Below are positions 45,679-58,204 of a stretch of DNA of 64,000 nucleotides, piece by piece. The notes under the pieces are model-generated. The model made no database searches. It had not been told where the DNA came from and worked only from the letters and a program-made list of their open reading frames with translations. Position 1 is the stretch's first letter; every line of letters begins with the position of its first letter. The stretch comes from Delphinus delphis (taxonomy: Eukaryota; Chordata; Mammalia; Artiodactyla; Delphinidae): NCBI RefSeq assembly GCF_949987515.2, contig NC_082686.1:46353559-46417558 (forward strand), read 5' to 3'. The position numbers and the translations under genes were made by a program.

Positions 45679-46719
45679 TACCAGATGCTTTTAAAACTTT
45701 GACAGCTCCACTAGGAGTCAAAACTCCTAAAGTCTTTTATTCAGGCTTTAATTCTGAAAACCATTTAGCACTTTCATAGCAAAGGCATCTATTTGGCTTT
45801 TCAGTTTTTAAACACTGTCTCTGTCTGATTTCAGTTGGAGAAAGCAGAAAACCATACAGAAAAGTTACATGGCTTTTGACCTTGGTGAAACTAGTCATTG
45901 TTTCTCTTCTCATGGAAAACTGTCTTTATTTAAGTATCTCTCCCAGTGCTTACTCCCTCACATATAGTACTTGCCATGCATTTTTGTACCTTGGCATTCT
46001 TACCAATCAGATCAAACCTAGAGGTGTAGATGGACACTCTTTCTTGCTTAAAACTTTAATTAAAGAAGTCTCAGTTTAGCAGGATAAGATAACTATTCTG
46101 AACATGTGTTCTGAGTATTTAAAAATATAAACTATGTGATTTCTCCATGGCCCAATAGAAATAAGACTCTTATTTTAAAAAGCATGCTGAAAGCATAATG
46201 AAAGTTTCTTAATATTCTCATATATAAAAAATATTTTCCAAGAGTACCAAGATTTTTTTTCCCATTCTTTGGAACTTACTTGAAATATAATGCTTTCACT
46301 GAGATGATCTAGAAATTAATTAGATGTTTATAAAAGTTAACTTAATTGACAAAGAACATGTCAAGAATTTTCCATGTTACTGTATCTTTAAGGACTAGTA
46401 CATGTCCATATTAGTAATGGAATGTTGTTCAGTACCTTCAGAAGAAAAGTATATCTTTCAAGAAAGCATAAAAAAGCACCACTAAAATTACACACATAAT
46501 GAAGATAAATATAAAAGTCTTGAAATGAGGAATTAATGTTACCCATTATCTTTTTTATTTTTCCACCTAGCATTTGGATAGGGCCTTTCACATAATGAAC
46601 AGAAGGATGTTAAGTTTTGTGATTTCATATCTTTACAAATTAGAATAGTATGATTGTTTATGTATTACAAAAGTGGAAATGAAGCAAAGACTGTAACTGA
46701 CTATGCAGTGCACATGATA
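45679..46719. other. no recognisable feature
   Basis: AT-rich unassigned sequence. Confidence 0.45.
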
Positions 46720-46733
46720 CATCACTCATTTTT

Positions 46734-47059
46734 TTTTTGGCTTCGTTGGGTCTTTGTTGCTGCATGCAGGCTTTCTCTAGTTGCAGCTAGCGGGGGCTAC
46801 TCTTTTTTGTGGTGCATGCGATTCACATTGCAGTGGCTTCTCTTGTTGCAGAGTGTGGGCTCTAGGCATGCATGTTTCAGTAGTTGTAGCACACAGGCTC
46901 AGTAGTTGTGGCTCTGGGCTCTAGAGTGCAGCCTTAGTAGCTGTGGCGCATGGATTTAGTTGCTCTGTGTCATGTGGGATCTTCCTGGATCAGGGATCGA
47001 ACCCATGTACCCTGAATTGGCAGGCAGATTCTTAACCACTGCACCACCAGGGAAGTCCC
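46734..47059 (-). mobile_element. CHR-1-type SINE
   Basis: Minus-strand copy with 'ggcttcgttgggtctttgttgc', repeated 'cagtagttgtggc' units in the body and a tRNA-like head ending 'ccaccagggaagtccc'. Perfect 14-bp duplication CATCACTCATTTTT at 46720-46733 and 47060-47073. CpG sites are mostly lost. Confidence 0.9.
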
Positions 47060-47073
47060 CATCACTCATTTTT

Positions 47074-47754
47074 GCTTACATCTTTTCTATTCACTTTTCT
47101 TAGCTGTTGATTTCCATTAAAAAGGTTAGATGAATCACAGTGAATATAACTGAACTCAAAAACTACTGTTCTGAATATTATTTTAAGTGAGTGAAATGTC
47201 ATAAGAATTTGTGCTTCCTAACAACTTCAGGGTGTAACTCACCTTAAATTTGTACCAAGAAGGGAAGCCTTATATTTTTACCAAGTTCCTACCAGTCATC
47301 CATACAATCATATATCCTTGTCCTTCATACTGTTTTTAGTCAAACATTTACAAATGCTTCCAAGAATTGTTTTTGAGGGCATACTACATATAAAGCTAGA
47401 TGCTCTATGGAGACAAAGACGAGTGAAAGAGAATCCCTCAACACAGTAGATTATGCTCTGGTGTGGAGGATGAGACATGTTCACCTTTAATTGCAATGTA
47501 AAGGAAAGAGTGTCAAATAACAATAAGAAAAATTAAAGAAAAATTGAACTTCTCATGATACTTCAAACAAAACAGAAACAACTGGGCTGGGAACTGAGGC
47601 AAATTTAAAAGAAGACATGATACTTCATCTGCTCATGTATTAAACAAATACAGGCAATGAGCACAGCATAAATTTCAAGGACTTGGAGGGGGAAGGGAAA
47701 TGATAGATTTTAAGCGACTGGAGGGAAGACTTCCAAGGAAAACAAATGGGGCAC
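47074..47754. other. no gene; possible ancient repeat
   Basis: Around 47330-47520 ('gagggcatactacatataaagc', 'ctctatggagacaaagac') there may be another diverged copy of the repeat at 9755. Otherwise unassigned. Confidence 0.35.
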
Positions 47755-48757
47755 GAATCAACCAATGTGAGTCACCACATTAACAAACTGAAGAATAAAA
47801 ATCATATGATCACCTGAACAGATACAGAAAAAGCTTTGGACAAATTTCAATATTCTTTTATTATACAAACTCTCAACAAAGTGGGTATACAGGTGGGTAT
47901 ACAGATACAGAAAAAGCTTTGGACAAATTTCAATATTCTTTTATTATACAAACTCTCAACAAAGTGGGTATCAACATAATAAAGACCATATATGACAAGC
48001 CACAGCTAACACCATATTCAACAGTGGAAAGCTGAAAGCATTTCCTCTAATATAAGAAACTAGACAAGGATGTCCACACTGGCCACTTTTATTCAACAGA
48101 GTATTGGAAATTCTGTGCATAGCAATCAGACAAGAAAAAGAAATGAAAAGAATACAAATTGGAAAGGAAGAAGTAAAAGTGTAACTGTTTGCAGACAGCA
48201 TGATCTGATTCATAGAAAATCAAAAATATGCTACCAGAAAACTACTAGACCTCATCAATGAATTCAGTAATGTTTCAGGATACAAAATTAATATACCGAA
48301 ATCTGTTTCATTTCTACACACTATCAGCAAACCATCAGAAAGAGAAATTAAGGAAACAATCCCATTTACAATCTCATCAAAAAGAATAAAATACCTAGGA
48401 ATAAACCTACCTAAGGAAGTAAAGACCTATACTGGGAAAACTGTAAGACACTGATGAAAGAAACTGAAGATGACACAAACATATAGAAAGATGTACAATG
48501 TTAATGGATTAGAAAAATTAATATTAAAATGACCATACTACCCAATACAATCCACAGATTCAATGAAATCCCTATCAAAATATCCCACAAAACTAAAATA
48601 AATAATTTTAAACTCTGTATGCCCCAATTAAAAAATTAAGCATTTACATTTTTATATAAATTAATAAAGCCTTTAAATATGCACACACACAAATCTGCAT
48701 GGAAACACAAAAGACCCTGAATAGCCAAAACAATCTTGAGAAAGAAAAGATCTGGAG
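47755..48757 (+). pseudogene. old L1 ORF2 fragment (RT region)
   Basis: Plus-strand RT-domain remnant: [17 protein letters not shown] sequence near 47770, AEKALDKFQ-like near 47828, a FADD-equivalent reading FADS near 48190 and [16 protein letters not shown] near 48388, ending at GNTKDPE..ILRKK about 48757. Many stops; more diverged than the neighbouring L1. A ~71-bp piece is duplicated (47818-47971). It breaks where the younger L1-D begins, and a possible continuation lies at 53710. Confidence 0.75.
47818..47971 (+). repeat. tandem duplication, 83-bp period
   Basis: ACAGATACAGAAAAAGCTTT begins at 47818 and again at 47901. Each copy runs about 71 bp to GTGGGTAT with no differences, separated by ACAGGTGGGTAT. 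The duplication lies inside the old L1 fragment and looks recent. Confidence 0.95.
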
Positions 48758-48926
48758 GCAGTTATATATTTTTCCTATTATATTTTTATTTTTGTTATTA
48801 TTTTTTAACATCTTTATTGGAGTATATTTGATTTACAATGGTATGTTAGTTTCTGCTGTATAACTCTTATATAGTGAATCAGCTATATGTATACATATAG
48901 TCCCATATCTCCTCCCTCTTGTGTCT

Positions 48927-48952
48927 CCCTCCCCCCCTCACTATCCCACCCC
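48927..48952 (-). other. G-quadruplex motif in the L1 3'UTR
   Basis: C-runs of 3, 7, 3 and 4 separated by 1, 7 and 1 nt on the plus strand; the L1 sense strand therefore carries a G3+N1-7 motif. A similar motif occurs at 508-533 in L1-A. Confidence 0.85.
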
Positions 48953-49168
48953 TCTAGGTGGACACAAAGCACCGATCCGATCTCCCTGTGCTATGCAGCT
49001 GCTTCCCACTAGCTATCCATTTTACATTTGATAGTATATATATATCCATGCCACTCTCTCACTTTGTCCTAGCTTACCCTTCCCCGTCCCCATGTCCTTA
49101 AGTCCATTCTCTACATCTGCATCTTTATTCCTGTCCTGCCCCTAGGTTCTTCAGAACCATTTTTTTTT

Positions 49169-52100
49169 TCAGATTCTATATACATGTGTTAGCATACAGT
49201 ATTTGTTTTTCTCTTTATGACTTACTTCACTCTGTATGACAGTCACTAGGTCCATGCACCTCAATACAAATAACTCAATTTCCTTTCTTTTTATGGCTGA
49301 GAAATATTCCATTGTATATATGTGCCACATCTTCTTTATCCATTCATCTGTCGACAGACACTTAGGTTGCTTCCATGTCCTGGCTATTGTAAATAGTGCT
49401 GCAATGAACATTGTGGTACATGACTCTTTTTAGTTATGGTTTTCTCAGGGTATATGCCCAGTAGTGGGATAGCTGGGTCGTACGGTAGTTCTATTTTTAG
49501 TTTTTTAAGGAACCTCCTTACTGTTCTCCATAGTGGCTGTATCAATTTACATTCCCACCAACAGTGCAAGAGGGTTCCTTTTTCTCCACACCCTCTCCAG
49601 GATTTATTGTTTGTAGAATTTTTTTTTTCTTTTTGCGGTATGTAGGCCTCTCACTGTTGTGGCCTCTCCCATTGTGGAGCACAGGCTCTGGACGCGGAGG
49701 CTCAGCGGCCATGGCTCACCTGCCCAGCCGCTCCACGGCATGTGGGATCTTTCCGGACTGGGGCACGAACCCGTGTCACCTGCATCAGCAGGCAGACTCT
49801 CAACCACTGGGTCACCCGGGAAGTCCTGTTTGTAGACTTTTTGATGATGGCCATTCTGACCGGTGTGAGGTGATACCTCATTGTAGTTTTGATTTGCATT
49901 TCTCTAATGATTAGTGATGTTAAGCATTCTTTCATGTGTTTGTTGGCAATCTGTATATCTTCTTTGGAGAAATGTCTATTTAGGTCTTCGGCCCATTTTT
50001 GGATTGGGTTGTTTGTTTTTTTCATATTGAGCTCAATGAGCTGCTTGTATATTTTGGAGATTAATCCTTTGCCAGTTGCTTCATTTGCAAATATTTTCTC
50101 CCATTCTGAGGGTTGTATTTTCGTCTTGTTTATGGATTCCTTTGCTGTGCAAAAGCTTTTAAGTTTCATTAGGTCCCATTTGTTTATTTTGGCTTTTATT
50201 TCCATTTCTCTAGGAGGTGGGTCAAAAAGGATCTTGCTGTGATTTATGTCATAGAGTGTTCTGCCTATGTTTTCCTATAAGAGTTTTATAGTGTTTGGCC
50301 TTACATTTAGGTCTCTAATCCATTTTGAGCTTATTTTTGTGTATGGTGTTAGGAAGTGTTCTAATGTTATTCTTTACACGTAGCTGTCCAGTTTTTCCAG
50401 CACCACTTATTGAAGAGACTGCCTTTTCTCCATTGTATATTCTTGCCTCCTTTATCAAAGATAAGGTGACCATATGTGTGTGGGTTTATCTTGGGGCTTT
50501 CTATCCTGTTCCATTGATCTATATTTCTGCTTTTGTCTTGATTATTGTAGCTTTGTAGTATAGTCTGAAGTCTGGGAACCTTCTTCCTCCAGCTCTGTTT
50601 TTCTTTCTCAAGATTGCTTTGGCTATTCGGAGTCCTTTGTGTTTCCATACAAATAGTGAAATTTTTGGTTCTTTGTTCTATGAAACATGTCATTGGTAGT
50701 TTGATAGGGATTCCATTGAATCTGTAGATTACTTTGGGTAGTATTGTCATTTTCCCAATGTTGTTTCTTCCAATCCAAGAACATGGTATATCTCTCCATC
50801 TGTTTGTAATCCTTAATTTCTTTCATCAGTGTCTTATAGTTTTCTGCATACAGGTCTTTGGTCTCCTTAGGTAGGTTTATTCCTAGGTAATTTATTCTTT
50901 TTGTTTCAGTGGTAAATGGGAATGTTTCCTTAATTTCTCTTTCAGATTTTTCATCATTAGTATATATGAATGCAAGAGATTTTTGTGCATTAATTTTGTA
51001 TCCTGGTACTGTGCCAAATTCATTGATTATCTCTAGAATTTTTCTGGTTGCATATTTAGGATTCTCTATGTATAATATCAAGTCATCTGCAAACAGTGAC
51101 AGTTTTACTTCTTCTTTTCCAATTTGGATTCCTTTTATTTCTTTTTCTTCTCTGATTGCTGTGGCTAAAACTTCCAAAACTATGTTGATTAGTAGTGGTG
51201 AGAGTGGACAACCTTATCTTCTTCCTGATCTTAGTGGAAATTGTTTCACTTTTTCACCATTGAGAATGATATTGGCTCTGGGTTTGTCATTTATGGCCTT
51301 TATTATGTTGAGGTAAGTTCTCTCAGTGCCTACTTTCTGGAGGGTTTTATCATAAATTGGTGATGAATTTTGTCAAAACTCTTTCTGCATCTATTGAGAT
51401 GATCATACGGTTTTTCTCCTTCAGTTTGTTAATATGGTGTATTACATTGGTTGATTTGTGTATATTGAAGAATCCTTGCATTCCTGGGATAAACCCCACT
51501 TGATCATGGTGTATGACCTTTTTATTGTGCTGCTGGATTCTGTTTGCTAGTATTTTGTTGAGGATTTTTGCATCTATGTTCATCAGTGATATTGGCCTGT
51601 AGTTTTCTGTTTTGGAGATATCTTTGGTTTTGGTATCAGGGTGATGGTGGCCTTATAGAATGAGTTTGGGAGTGTTTCTCCCTCTGCTATATTTTGGCAG
51701 ATTTTGAGAAGGATCAGTGTTAGATCTTTTCTAAATGTTTGATAGAGTTCACCTGTGAAGCCATCTGGTCCTGGGCTTTTGTTCATTGGAAGATTTTTAA
51801 TCACAGTTTCAATTTCGGTCCTTGTGATTTGTCTGTTTATAGTTTCTATTTCTTTCTGGTTCAGTCTCAGAAGGTTGTGCTTTTCTAGAAATTTGGTCAT
51901 TTCTTCCAAGTTGTCCATTTTATTGGCACAGAGTTGCTTGTAGTAATCTCTCATGATTCTTTGTATTAGTGCAGTGTCAGTTGTTACTTCTCCTTTTTCG
52001 TTTATAATTCTATTGATTTGAGTCTTCTCCCTTTTTTCCTGGATGAGTCTGTGTAATGGTTTATCAATTTTACTTACCTTCTCAAATAACCAGCTTTTAG

Positions 52101-53165
52101 TTTTATTGATCTTTGCTATTGTTTCCTTTATTTCTGATGTGATCTTTATGATTTCTTTCCTTTTGCTAACTTTGGATTTTTTTTGTTCTTCTTTCTCTAT
52201 TTGCTTTAGGTGTAAGGTTAGGCTGTTTATTTGAGGTGTTTTTTGTTTCTTGAGGTAGGATTGTATTGTTATAAACTTCCCTCTTAGAACTGCTTTTGCT
52301 GCATTCCGTAGGTTTTGGGTCATCGTGTTTTCATTGTCATTTGTTTCTAGGTATTTTTTGATTACCTCTTTGATTTCTTCAGTGATTTCTTGGTTATTTA
52401 GTAGTGTATTGTTTAGCCTCCTTGTGTTTGTATTTTTTACAGATTTTTTCCTGTAATTGATATCTAGTCTCATAGCATGGTGGTCGAAAAAGATACTTGA
52501 TATGATTTCAAGTTTCTTAAATTTACCAAGGCTTGGTTTGTGACCCAAGATATGATCTATCCTGGAGAATGTTCCATGAGCACTTGAGAAGAAAGTGTAT
52601 TCTGTTGTTTTTGGATGGAATGTTCTATAAATATCAATTAAGTCCATCTTGTTTAATGAATCATTTAAAGCTTGTTTCCTTATTTACTTTCATTTTGGAT
52701 GATCTGTCCATTGGTTTAAAGTGGGGTGTTAAAGTCCCCTACTATGGTTGTGTGACTGTCAATTTCCACCTTTATAGCTGTTAGTATTTACTTTATGTAT
52801 TGAGGTGCTCCTATGTTGGGTGCATAAATATTTACAATTGTTATATCTTCTTCTTTGATTGATCCCTTGATCATTATGTAGTGTCCTTCTTTGTCTCTTG
52901 TAATAGTCTTTATTTTAAAGTCTATTTTGTCTGATATGAGTATTGCTACTCCAGCTTCCTTTTGATTTCCATTTGCATGGAATATCTTTTTCCATCCCCT
53001 CACTTTCAATCTGTATGTGTCCCTAGGTCTGAAGTGGGTCTCTTGTAGACAGCATGTGTACGGGTCTTGTTTTTGTATCCATTCAGCCAGTCTATGTCTT
53101 TCGGTTGTAGCATTTAATCCATTTAAATTTAAGTTAATTATCGATATGTACATTCCTATTACCAT
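49169..53165 (-). pseudogene. L1 ORF2 (endonuclease-reverse transcriptase), broken
   Basis: ATG 53163-53165 to the expected stop at 49169-49171; about 3.79 kb without the SINE. The best preserved ORF2 in the window. Pieces: endonuclease 52788-53165 (125 residues, QETHF, RGWKKIFHANGN), then 51583-52647 (354 residues: DHH near the endonuclease end, [27 protein letters not shown]), RT 50623-51177 (184 residues, catalytic FADD at 51082-51093), C-terminus 49169-50205 split by the SINE. Few stops or frameshifts lie between the pieces. The SINE at 49618-49826 splits the C-terminal cysteine region. Confidence 0.93.
49618..49826 (-). mobile_element. CHR-2-type SINE inserted in L1 ORF2
   Basis: Minus-strand SINE with head ending at 49826 (GGACTTCCCGGGTGACCCAG) and a T-rich tail at 49620-49634. 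Duplicated target TGTTTGTAGA at 49608-49617 and 49827-49836, which is ORF2 sequence. It is younger than L1-D. Confidence 0.92.
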
Positions 53166-53223
53166 TTTCTTAATTGTTTTGGGTTTGTTACTGTAGGTCT
53201 TTCTGTTCTCTTGTGTTTCCTGC

Positions 53224-53697
53224 CTAGAGAAATTCCTTTAATACTTGTAAAGCTGTTTTGTTGGTGCTGAATTCTCTTAGCTTTTGTTTATCTCTAAAGT
53301 TTTTAATTTCTCTGTTGAATCTGTATGAGATACTTGCTGGGTAGAGAAATATTGGTTGTAGGTTTTCCCCTTTCATTACTTTAAATATGTCCTGCCACTC
53401 CCTTCTGGCTTTCAGAGTTTCTGCTGAAATATCAGCTGTTAACCTTATGGGATTCCCTTGTATGTTATTTGTTGCCTTTCCCTTGCTGCTTTTAATTTTT
53501 TTCTTTATATTTAATTTTTGATAGTTTGATTAATATGTGCCTTTGCGTGTTTGTCCTTGGATTTTCCCTGTATGGGATTCTCTGCACTTCCTGGACTTGA
53601 CTATTTCCTTTCCCATATTAGGGACGTTTTCAGCTATAATCTCTTCAAGTATTTTCTCAGACCCTTTCTTTTTCTCTTCTTCTTCTGTATCCCTCTA
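53224..53697 (-). pseudogene. L1 ORF1 C-terminal part, truncated
   Basis: The stop at 53224-53226 follows a KEFL-like C-terminus, as in the ORF1 at 16440. Only the C-terminal half (RRM/CTD region) exists because the element is truncated at 53697, and the frame is disturbed. Confidence 0.8.
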
Positions 53698-53709
53698 AGC
53701 ATGAAAAAA

Positions 53710-54060
53710 TGGGAAGCAGGGAATATTAAAAGTAAGAACTTCTGTGCATCAGAAGGTACCCTAAATACAGGAATGTACTTCTTGGAATTTTGCAACATGG
53801 TAACACTAGTGTAAAATATATAAAGAACTCATAAATAACAATAAAAAGCAATATAGAATAAAATACTTGAACAGATATTTCACAAAAGAGCAAATGCAAA
53901 TGGCTTATACATACAACAAGATGCTAATGTTCATAAGTATTTAGGAAAATGTAAATTAAGATCACAAAGAGATATTAATTTATACTGCAGTTGGCAAATT
54001 TAAGCTGACTGACGGTGAGACTGCAGAGGAATTAGAGCCAGAATTATACTGTATATGTCT
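53710..54060 (+). repeat. old L1 ORF2 C-terminal fragment
   Basis: Diverged plus-strand sequence: 'aagtaagaacttctgtgcatcag' parallels KSFCTAKE, 'acttgaacagatatttcacaaaagagc' parallels LNRHFSKED, and 'aaaatgtaaattaagatcac' follows in the right order. Probably belongs to the fragment that ends at 48757. Confidence 0.7.
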
Positions 54061-55134
54061 ATTGATCAATTTCAGACATTTAACTTTCAACCTTTTTCAA
54101 GAATGTGTTTTATAGGAAAGTGGGGGGTTTTCATATAAAAGAAAAATTTACATAAAACCTTGAACTCCATGCAACTGAATAAAAATGTCCTATGTTACAA
54201 GACAATCTGAAAAATCTCTTGAGTGAACAGGACTTTATAAATGTATGGGTCTAACAAATAACTCTAAGAATGTCTTTAAATTTTGTTTAAAAGTAAAGAT
54301 ATAATTTACATACTCCTCTCTTGAGCATGGAAGTAGATAGTTTCCTAAAATTCTCTGGTGGTATCTCATGTCAGCTGGCCCTCCGAAGTATAAATTACTC
54401 GTTTTTTTCCTTGTCTATGGTGGCTTGGTAATGTACAAGATACATTCACCTTCGGGGTAGAAAAGATCTTAACTTTCCAAACCTTTCCAGAGGTTGGCTG
54501 AGTAGCAGCATGTCACACTAAAGAATGGTGTTCTCATCTGAGAAGAAGTTAAGTTTCATTAAAAGGGGGGTGTACCTAAACAGTCTTGCTGTCTGAGCTT
54601 TTTAATTGTAGTACATGCTGCTCTTAAAAGTGGTTCAGTTTTATTGTACATAAAAAATAATCTTCCCAAGAATTATTATTCCATTGGAAAAAATTATGTG
54701 AAGGGCTTGGGAAAGGTATTCAAAAACAGCTGGAAGTCCAGAGTGGTGGGGAGGGCACTTAGCCTGAATGTTTTGTCTGCAGAATCTGAGCTTCTTTAAT
54801 TTTATTCCTTCTAAAGTTTGTTAGAGACATCTATGTTTTCTCCAACCCTTCCTTGGAGACAGTTATTTTTAAAATTTGGCTAAGAATTATTTTCAGGGGC
54901 CTGCTCTATAGTCTTGAGTAATTGATACAGAAACATGTTTTTTTTTTTTTTTTTTGCTTTTATTTGTCTAGATATTTGCTCCAAACTCCAGTGCAATTTA
55001 AAAAATCTTTATAGGGCTTTGTATTTCTCTGAGAATATAATAAAAGCTGTGATCCATCTCCCAAGGAAATTTTTTATAAGTACATGAAAGTTGAAGGCTA
55101 TTGTAGTCCCCAGGTTAAGCTTCCATTTCTTTTG
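54061..55134. other. no recognisable feature
   Basis: Unassigned; an 18-bp T run at 54938-54955. Confidence 0.45.
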
Positions 55135-58100
55135 TTCCCCAGCTTTATTGAGATATAATTGACATATAACCTTGTGTAAGTTTAAGGTATACAATGTGTT
55201 GATTTGATTCACTTATATATTGCAAAATGATTGCCACCATAGCATTAGCTAATACCTCTAACATGTCACATAAATATCAATTCTTTTTTTATGGTAACAA
55301 CATCTAGATTTACTCTCTTAACATGTTTTAATTATATAATACAGTATTATTAAGTATAATCGCCAAACTGTACATTAGATCCCCAGAAATTATTCATCTT
55401 ATAACTTGAAGTTTGTACTGCTTGTTCAACATGTCCTCATTTCCCCCACCTCCCAGACCTTGGTAACCGTCATTCTAGACTCTGTTTCTATGAACTTAGC
55501 ATTTTTAGATTCCACATATAAGAATCTCTCTCTGTTTAACTAATTTGTCTTTCTCTAACTTATTTCACTTAGCATAATGCCCTCAAGGTCCATTCATGCT
55601 GTTGCAAATGGCAGGATTTCCTTCTTTCTCACAGATGAACAGGATGCAAACAATATTCCATATTACCTCTTCTGTATCCTATAGTCTGGATATTTATATT
55701 GTTTTCATATCTTGACTATTACAGACAATGATGCAATGGACATGGGTGTGCAGATATCTTTTTGATATATTGTTTTCTTTTCCTTTGGATATATACCCAG
55801 AAGTGGGATTGCTGGATAATATGGTAATTCCATTTTTAATTTTTTGAAGAACCTCACATACTATTTTCCATAGTGGCTGCACCTACTTATATTCTTACCA
55901 ACAGTGCACAAAGGTTTCTTTTTCTCCATGGCTTAATCAACACTTTTTATCTCCCGTCTTTTTCATAATAGCCATTATAAGAAATGTGAGGTCATATCTC
56001 ATTGTGGTTTCGATATGCATTTCCCTTATAAATAGTGATATTGAGCATCTTTTCTTGTACCTGTTGGCCATTTTTATGTCTACTTTGGAAAAATGTATAT
56101 TCAGTTCCTCAGCCCTTTTAAAAATTGAATTGTGGTTTTTGTTTGGGTTTTTGCTGTTATGTGAGTTCTTTATACATTTTGGATATTAATTCCATATCAG
56201 ATATGTGATTTGCAAATATTTTCTCCCATTCAGTAGGCTGCCTTTTCATTTTGTTGATGGTTTCCTTTGCTGTGTAGAAGCTTTTTAGTTTGATATAGCC
56301 CCATTTGCTTATTTTTGCTTTTGTTGCCTTCACTTTGCTCTGCCAAAAAATCAATGCCAAGACCAACATGAAGGAACTTACAGACTATGCTTCTTCTAAG
56401 GCTTTTTTGGTTTCAGGTCTTACATTCAAGTCTTTAATCCATTTTGAGTTGATTTTTGTGTATGGTGAAAGTTAGAGATCCAGTTTAATTCTGTTGCATG
56501 TATTATCCAATTTTCCCAGTACCATTTATTGAAGTGTCTATCCTTTCCCCATTCAACATTCCTGACTCCCTTTTCAAATATTAGTTGACCTTATATGCTG
56601 GGGTTTATTTCTGGACTCTCTATTCTGTTCCATTGGTCTGTATGTTTACTTTTATGTCAATGACACATTGTTTTGGTTACTCTAGCTTTGTCACATAGTT
56701 TGCAATCAGGAAGTGTGATGCTTTAGCTTTGTTCTTCTTACTGAAGATTGCTTTGGCTATTTGGGGAGTTTTTGTGGTTCCATTCAAACATTAGGGATCT
56801 TTTTTCTATTTCTGTGAAAAATTGGAAGATAAATAGGGATTGGATTTAACCTATAGATGGCTTTGGTTAGTATGGGCAGCTTTAACAATATTAATTCTCC
56901 CTATCTGTGAGCAAGAAATATCTTTGCATTTATTTGTGTCTTCTTCAATTTCTTTTTTCAGTGTCCTACAGTTTTCAGTTTATAGATCTTTCACCTCCTT
57001 GGTTAAATTTATTCCTACGTATTTTATTATTTTTGATGCAATTGTAAATGGGATTGCTTTCTTAATTTCTCTTTCACATGCTTCATTGTTAGTGTATAGA
57101 AACATAACTGATTTTTGTATACTGATTTTGTGTCCAGCAAATTTACTGAATTTATATATTAGTTCTAACAGTTCTTTGGTGGAGTCCATAGAGTTTTCTA
57201 TATATCTATTATGACACCTGCAAATAGACAATTTTACTTCTTACTTCCAATTTGGATGTATTTTTCTTCTTTTTCTTGCCTAATCACTTTGGCTAGGACT
57301 AGAGTACTATGTACTATGTTGAACAAAAGAGTGAGAGTGGTTATCCTTGTCTTTTCCTGATCTCAGATGAAGAATTTTCAGCTTTTCACTTTTAAGTATG
57401 ATGTTACCTGAGGGTCTGTTATATATAGCCTTTATTATGTTGAGATATGTTCCCTCTATACCTACTTTGTTAAGACTTGTTATCATGAAAGGATATTTGA
57501 TTTTGTCAAATGTATTTTCTACATTTATTGATAAGATTATATGGTTTTTATCCTTCAGTTTGTTAACGTTTTGTATCACACTGATTTATTTGCAGATGCT
57601 GAACCATCCTTAGATGCCTGGAGTAAATCCCACTTGATCATGGTGTTCATCTTAATGGACTGTTGAATTCAATTTACTAATATTTTGTTAAGAATTTTTG
57701 AATCTATGCTCATCAGGGATATTGGCCTATAATTTTCTTTTCTTGTGGCATCCTTGTCTGGTTTTGGTATCAGGGTAATTCTGGCCTTGTAAAATGAATT
57801 TGGAAGTGTTCCCTCCTCTTCTATTTTTTGGAAAATTTTGAGAAGGATTGGTATTAATTTTTCATTAAACGCTTGATAGAATTCACCAGTGAAGTCATCT
57901 GGTGCTGGATTTTTCTTTATTTGAGAGGTTTTAGATTATGATTTAACCCCCTTGTTAAAAAATGGTCTATTCAGATTTCCTATTTCTTCATGATTCAGTC
58001 TTGGTAGGTTGTATGTTTCCAGGACTTTTTCAATTTCTTCTAGGTTGTCTAATTTTTTGGTGTATACTTGTTCAGAGTAGTCTCTTATGATTCTTTGTAT

Positions 58101-58190
58101 TTGTATGGTATCCTCTTTCATTTCTGATTTTATTTGAGTCCTTACTTCTTTTTCCTTGGTGAATCTAGCTAAAGGTTTTTTTTTTTTCTT
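55135..58190 (-). mobile_element. older L1 LINE, minus strand
   Basis: The 3'UTR begins 'cagctttattgagatataattgacatataacc', a common older-L1 3' end, then ORF2 up to about 58190, where it is truncated upstream of the RT. More diverged than L1-A to L1-D. Confidence 0.85.
55517..58180 (-). pseudogene. old L1 ORF2 fragment (RT and C-terminus)
   Basis: Covers RT and C-terminal region on the minus strand. Surviving pieces: 57936-58121 (QRIIRDYSEQVYTKKLDNLE), 57307-57579 (NKLKDKNHIILSINVENTFD, equivalent to motif A), 56980-57231 (NIQKSVMFLYTNNEA-like) and 55694-55882. The FADD position reads FAGV near 57210-57228, so catalysis is lost. The endonuclease half is missing. Dense stops. Confidence 0.82.
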
Positions 58191-58204
58191 AATCTTCTGA
58201 ATTT

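Larger units (their letters stand above)
48785..53697 (-). mobile_element. L1 LINE, 5'-truncated, minus strand (L1-D)
   Basis: 4.9 kb including the SINE at 49618-49826. The 3'UTR (48785-about 49165) is the TTTAACATCTTTATTGGAG type, then ORF2 and part of ORF1, where it stops at 53697. It lies within or next to an older plus-strand L1. No clear target duplication was found. Confidence 0.92.

Noticed and set aside
45388..45779. Overlapping open frames with [20 protein letters not shown] peptides
   Set aside because: These are translations of the CHR-2 SINE seen again at 3107, 49604 and 59889; not proteins.
46734..47059. Repeated 'cagtagttgtggc' units suggesting a short-spacer array or CRISPR
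   Set aside because: The units belong to the CHR-1 SINE body, and spacing is irregular. CRISPR arrays do not occur in animal nuclear genomes.
51583..52647. 354-codon open frame as a possible host gene
   Set aside because: It contains L1 endonuclease and RT motifs in the right order and lies within L1-D, so it is an ORF2 remnant.
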